In this document: in pieces, positions 4,530 to 7,365 of the stretch | Layout of the letters: each line of letters starts with the position of its first letter | Position numbering within the stretch: position 1 is the first letter of the stretch | NCBI GenBank assembly: GCA_004524385.1 | Contig: SDNM01000072.1 | Coordinates: forward strand, 1-7,365 | DNA: 7,365 bases | Reading direction: 5' to 3' | Origin: Promethearchaeota archaeon | GTDB lineage: Archaea; Asgardarchaeota; Lokiarchaeia; Sigyniarchaeales; SOKP01 | Program-made: the position numbers and the translations under genes | Notes under the pieces: model-generated | Told to the model about the DNA's origin: nothing | Database searches by the model: none | Seen by the model: only the letters and a program-made list of their open reading frames with translations

Positions 4530-5561
4530 ATGGAAGAAAATATAATAACAGGGATTATTTTTAGTGAAATTCATGATGTGTTAGGGCCAACTCCTATCTT
4601 ATGGGTTCCTTCCGATATTCCTGAAGATCTAAAAATGAACGTCTGTATAAAAACCAGTGTCCTTCTCGCAGCCGATAAAGGAAACATTCCAACATCATTA
4701 TTAGTGCTTCCATTTCCATCTTTGAATTTAAAGGCAATTAGTAGATATATTCAAATTAGAGATGAAACTCAACGCGGGGGCGTAAAATTTACAATAATTA
4801 CCCTATTGTTTAAAGAATTCAATGATGTTGTTTTTTATAAAGGGATGGAACATTTTGAATCTCCATTTAATCATTTTGCCCAAAAAATCATTGAATTAAA
4901 GGATCTTGAAACAAATAGAGAATCTATTTTACAAGAAATCGAACAACTTCGTATAAACATTTTAAATATCTTGGACGATTTACGTACAAAAGAATTAACT
5001 GAACAATTTCCTGAAAAGAAAATAAGTAAAGAGGAGGTAATAAATTACCAATTTAAAATAATTGTTTGTGGTGATCCCCATGTCGGAAAGACCTCAATTA
5101 TTCTTAGATTTACTGAAAATGCGTTTAAAAGGACTTATATCTCTACTATGGGTGTCCATGTAAGTGATAAAGTCATGCGCATAAAAGATTCAAAGTTAAT
5201 TCAATTAGTAATATGGGATATTGCTGGACAACAGAAATTTGATGTCATGCGAGATGCTTTTTATCAAGGCGCAAAAGGAGTTATATTGGTATTTGATTTA
5301 ACTAATGCTGATTCCATTAAAAATATTAAAAGCTGGTATAATGACATCGCCAAATATGTAAATATTCGAGAAAAGCCAATCGGCTTCATTTTAGGAAATA
5401 AAGCTGATCTCCGCAATGAAAGAGTCGTTTCTGAAGAAGAAGCGTCTCAACTTGCTAAAGAACTTAATCTCGTCTATTTTGAAACTTCAGCTTTAACAGG
5501 AGATAATGTAATAAAATCATTTAAAGACTTAGCGGAAGCTTTATATTTAATAAATAAGTAA
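4530..5561 (+). CDS. Longin-like (NPRL2-like N-terminus) / Rab-type small GTPase fusion
   Basis: A 343-residue, two-domain, soluble protein. Residues about 3-122 look like a longin-like domain. Its opening, IIFSEIHDVLGPTPILWVP (9-27), closely resembles the start of NPRL2 as I recall it (IFFSEFHPTLGPKITYQVP). Residues 123-170 form a charged helical linker. Residues 174-343 are a full Ras-superfamily G domain: P-loop GDPHVGKTS (181-189), switch I YISTMG with T206, switch II WDIAGQQ (D230, G233, catalytic-position Q234), NKAD (290-293) and TSAL (319-322). YxSTxG and WDxAGQ are Rab-like; the usual threonine of DTAGQ is isoleucine here. All residues needed to bind and hydrolyse GTP are present. 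The protein ends YLINK with no cysteine, so lipid anchoring of the Rab type is not expected; the longin-like domain may supply targeting or self-regulation. The LRR gene follows 87 nt downstream. GTPase certain, longin fold likely, NPRL2 relation inferred. Confidence 0.93.
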   Translation: MEENIITGIIFSEIHDVLGPTPILWVPSDIPEDLKMNVCIKTSVLLAADKGNIPTSLLVLPFPSLNLKAISRYIQIRDETQRGGVKFTIITLLFKEFNDVVFYKGMEHFESPFNHFAQKIIELKDLETNRESILQEIEQLRINILNILDDLRTKELTEQFPEKKISKEEVINYQFKIIVCGDPHVGKTSIILRFTENAFKRTYISTMGVHVSDKVMRIKDSKLIQLVIWDIAGQQKFDVMRDAFYQGAKGVILVFDLTNADSIKNIKSWYNDIAKYVNIREKPIGFILGNKADLRNERVVSEEEASQLAKELNLVYFETSALTGDNVIKSFKDLAEALYLINK

Positions 5562-5615
5562 TGATCCTTGAAACTCATTTAAAATTTTGAAATAACTTCT
5601 TGTATTTACATAACT

Positions 5616-5627
5616 ATTATAATAAAT
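5616..5627 (+). promoter_or_regulatory. Possible TATA element upstream of the LRR gene
   Basis: ATTATAATAAAT lies 22-33 nt before the ATG at 5649, giving a nearly leaderless transcript, and no Shine-Dalgarno precedes that ATG. The LRR gene may therefore have its own promoter as well as, or instead of, read-through from the GTPase gene. Chance A/T matches are common in this gap. Confidence 0.3.
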
Positions 5628-5648
5628 TAAAAACTTGATTTATTTACT

Positions 5649-6668
5649 ATGAGCGAGGAAAAAGAACAAATCACATTTTATGGTAAAAACTATAAAAAAG
5701 ATATCACATATTTAAGACTTGCTTATAAACCAGTTAAGAATCTAAAAGAATTTCAAATCTTTCCAAATTTAAAAAGCATAAGTCTGATACAACATGATCT
5801 AGATGTTCAGATAGAAAAAATTGAGCATACTCACCTTTTTCCTCAACTTGAATCTCTCTTTCTTTTTGGTAATAAAATTTCGAAAATTGAAAATCTTCAT
5901 TCATTGAAAAATCTAAAGACATTAGGAATTCATAATGCGCGTTTAGAAAAAATCGAAAACTTGGATGAAAACGTAAATTTAATTGAACTAAATCTCTCTG
6001 ACAACCAGATAAAAAGAATTGAAGGGCTTGACAGTCTGAAGAATCTTGAAAAATTAAATCTAGCTGAAAATCAGATAGAAAAAAAAGCAAATTTATCAAG
6101 TTTGGACAAATTATCGGATTTGGATTTGCATAATAATTATATCCCAGCCATTGATAATTTAATCTTACCTAAATCACTCAAAAATCTTAATCTTGCCTCA
6201 AATCTAATTAAAAAAATTTCCGGACTTGATTCTTTAAAAAATCTAAGAGAACTTGTTTTGTATAATAACGAAATTAAAGAGATTGATAATCTTAGCAATT
6301 TAAGTAATTTAGAAAGAATTATGCTCGGTTATAACCAAATATCAAAAATAGAGAATCTTAATGGACTTGAGAATCTGACCTGGCTCGACTTAAATCATAA
6401 TGAAATCACTAAAATTTTTCATCTTGAAAATTTATCGAATCTTGAACATTTAGATCTTTCTGAAAATAAAATTAATCGACTAGAAAACTTGGAAAATTTA
6501 AAATCACTTAAAGAGCTTTATATTTGGGGTAATCCCATAAGTGAGATCACCCATTCAACCTATGAATCTCTGATGAATAACCTCAAAATAAAAATTGGAA
6601 TGGAAGACAATGAATTTATCCCCGTGGTGGGATTTATGGATAAATATAACCTTAAAATTATCAATTAA
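5649..6668 (+). CDS. SDS22-like leucine-rich-repeat protein
   Basis: A 339-residue protein built almost wholly from leucine-rich repeats of 22 residues, of the form NLexLdLseNkIxkIeNLexL, the SDS22-like class. An N-terminal cap of about 36 residues (KDITYLRLAYKPVKNL) is followed by one irregular longer repeat (about 39-64), ten regular repeats at 65-284 in exact 22-residue steps, and a last divergent repeat plus C-terminal cap (285-339). There is no signal peptide, membrane segment or fused enzyme, so it should be a cytoplasmic binding scaffold. Repeats 5 (EKKANLSSL) and 6 (ILPKSL) are the least canonical. SDS22-like repeats bind protein partners; in eukaryotes they occur in a phosphatase-1 regulator and in LRR-Roc GTPases. 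Position next to a small GTPase suggests that as a partner, but this is inferred from adjacency. ATG 5649 is the first start in frame and matches the cap; the stop is TAA 6666-6668. Confidence 0.92.
   Translation: MSEEKEQITFYGKNYKKDITYLRLAYKPVKNLKEFQIFPNLKSISLIQHDLDVQIEKIEHTHLFPQLESLFLFGNKISKIENLHSLKNLKTLGIHNARLEKIENLDENVNLIELNLSDNQIKRIEGLDSLKNLEKLNLAENQIEKKANLSSLDKLSDLDLHNNYIPAIDNLILPKSLKNLNLASNLIKKISGLDSLKNLRELVLYNNEIKEIDNLSNLSNLERIMLGYNQISKIENLNGLENLTWLDLNHNEITKIFHLENLSNLEHLDLSENKINRLENLENLKSLKELYIWGNPISEITHSTYESLMNNLKIKIGMEDNEFIPVVGFMDKYNLKIIN
5841..6500 (+). repeat. Ten tandem 66-bp units encoding the regular leucine-rich repeats
   Basis: The units are in phase with the codons (22 residues each) and have diverged well in DNA sequence, so they are an old coding repeat rather than a recent tandem duplication. 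Recurring AATCTTGAAAATTT-like words mark the N-L-E-x-L positions. Confidence 0.8.
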
Positions 6669-6725
6669 GCATTGATTCAAGTTTTCTACTCTGGATTTTG
6701 GTGATATCGATGTTTATAAACAATT

Positions 6726-6731
6726 AAAAAA
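6726..6731 (-). terminator. T-run terminator of the DUF169-family gene
   Basis: Six As here read as T6 on the minus strand, 30-35 nt past the stop codon at 6761; a second T5 run (6751-6755) lies closer. The gap to the convergent LRR gene is only 92 bp. Confidence 0.35.
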
Positions 6732-6760
6732 GAATCTTGGTTGGCTAAATAAAAATTGAC

Positions 6761-7365
6761 CTAATTTTCTTTAAGAATTGTGCCCCCTGCTCTTTTTTTT
6801 GCCCTTTTCTCAAAAGCCGTTTGGAACCCCGGCTTATAATTCATATATTTAGGTATTGGATATCTCAATCCTGCTTTATGAGTTGCTTCTAAGCCCTCTA
6901 TAATAATATTTAATTTACTCCGTGGAATAGAATACATGACTTCATAATCTTCTGCGCCGCCCCAAACACGATCTCCATTTCCCAGCATTACTAATTGAGG
7001 TTTATTAGTTTGAAAGGTTTTTATTACACCAATATGACAAGATCCCATCCTTCCTATGTCTGTGAATCTAAGAATCCCTCCTTCCATATAAAGATATGCT
7101 TGAGTTAACCGCATTGCTTGAGCAGGTGTACAATAGATTTGAACAACATCTGGTTCTACGTTAGTTCGCCTGAGGGGTGAAATTACAAGGCCTATGTATT
7201 CATTAGTAAATATATAAACGTGTTTTTGTATTTTTTTAGAAGTTTCTAAATCTTTAGCATAGAGCCCTATGTTGAATTTATTTCCCCATTGTGCCATTTT
7301 TTCAGTAATTACATCCCACCCATATATACTTCTAGCCAATTTACACACACAATCCTCTTCCGTAA
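6761..7365 (-). CDS. DUF169-family protein (COG2043-like), 5' end beyond the window
   Basis: At least 201 residues, recognised as DUF169 by its overall pattern: a cysteine/arginine-rich entry (CVCKLARSIYGWD), a short NIGLYA glycine segment, SPLRRTNVEPDVVQIYCTPA (the family's planar repeat around a DVV strand), AMRLTQAYLYMEGG, the GSCHIGVI cysteine strand, and GNGDRVWGGAEDYEVMYSIP before the final helix. Family members occur in archaea and anaerobic bacteria; their biochemical role is, to my knowledge, unsettled, and the conserved cysteines suggest a redox or metal link. The frame stays open to the right edge (TEEDC before the first residues listed), so the GTG at 7348 is probably an internal valine codon and the true start lies outside; roughly 25-45 residues may be missing. 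The stop is TAG 6761-6763, unlike the TAA or TGA of most neighbours. No functional link to the GTPase/LRR genes is visible. Confidence 0.82.
   Translation of the reverse strand, partial: TEEDCVCKLARSIYGWDVITEKMAQWGNKFNIGLYAKDLETSKKIQKHVYIFTNEYIGLVISPLRRTNVEPDVVQIYCTPAQAMRLTQAYLYMEGGILRFTDIGRMGSCHIGVIKTFQTNKPQLVMLGNGDRVWGGAEDYEVMYSIPRSKLNIIIEGLEATHKAGLRYPIPKYMNYKPGFQTAFEKRAKKRAGGTILKEN

Noticed and set aside
5734..6099. Antisense open frame inside the LRR gene
   Set aside because: It mirrors the codon pattern of the leucine-rich repeats, is low in complexity, and lies opposite a certain gene.
5841..6500. Regular 66-bp periodicity as a possible CRISPR or satellite array
   Set aside because: The period equals 22 codons, the units differ in sequence, and the frame is one continuous leucine-rich-repeat protein.
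6676..6759. Open stretch after the LRR gene with protein-like content (DVYKQLKKNLGWLNKN)
   Set aside because: It is 27 codons long with no ATG, GTG or TTG start, and sits in a different frame from the LRR gene. It may be a decayed gene remnant, but nothing beyond composition supports it. The GGTGAT nearby leads only to a five-codon frame.
7346..7348. GTG 7348 as the start of the DUF169-family gene
   Set aside because: The frame stays open upstream to the window edge, and the cysteine-rich entry of the family continues through this codon, so it is most likely an internal valine.

Overview
The window is an AT-rich stretch of archaeal chromosome, most likely from an Asgard (Lokiarchaeia-like) archaeon. 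Four things point there: (1) an archaeal-type flavin cofactor pair (RibL-type FAD synthase plus CTP-dependent, helix-turn-helix-fused riboflavin kinase); (2) Shine-Dalgarno sequences complementary to the archaeal 16S 3' end (AGGTGAT, GTGAT) and TATA-like promoter elements; (3) a Rab/Ras-like small GTPase carrying an N-terminal longin-like domain; (4) a neighbouring longin-like plus winged-helix protein. Features 3 and 4 are eukaryote-like and are typical of Asgard genomes. The taxonomic call is an inference from gene content; no rRNA or tRNA is present.

Layout. 1-68 may hold the tail of an upstream gene. 119-1300 (+) is a two-gene flavin operon: ribL (FMN to FAD), whose start is anomalous, then the riboflavin kinase/regulator RbkR/RibK (riboflavin to FMN). 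It converges on a short zinc-ribbon protein with a C-terminal membrane anchor (1308-1535, -), followed by a CDP-alcohol phosphatidyltransferase of the archaetidylinositol-phosphate-synthase type (1627-2271, -). A small unrecognised protein with a basic tail (2372-2677, +) converges on a five-helix membrane protein (2770-3429, -).

The most interesting part is 3512-6668. A longin-like/winged-helix protein (3512-4279, -) is divergent, across a 250-bp intergenic region, from a 343-residue longin-like/Rab-type GTPase fusion (4530-5561, +). An SDS22-like leucine-rich-repeat protein (5649-6668, +) follows. The GTPase's N-terminus carries an FSE-x-H-x-x-LGP motif that resembles the start of eukaryotic NPRL2 (a GATOR1 subunit). 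The divergent partner ends in a winged helix resembling the one that follows the longin domain in NPRL2. Together they look like a Rag/GATOR-like arrangement of parts distributed over two adjacent genes. The intergenic region between them holds three copies of an AGTGTA half-site.

The window ends in a DUF169-family gene (6761-7365, -) whose 5' end lies beyond the right edge.

No CRISPR, insertion sequence, prophage, tRNA or rRNA is visible. No gene-free stretch exceeds 300 bases; the largest is 4280-4529.
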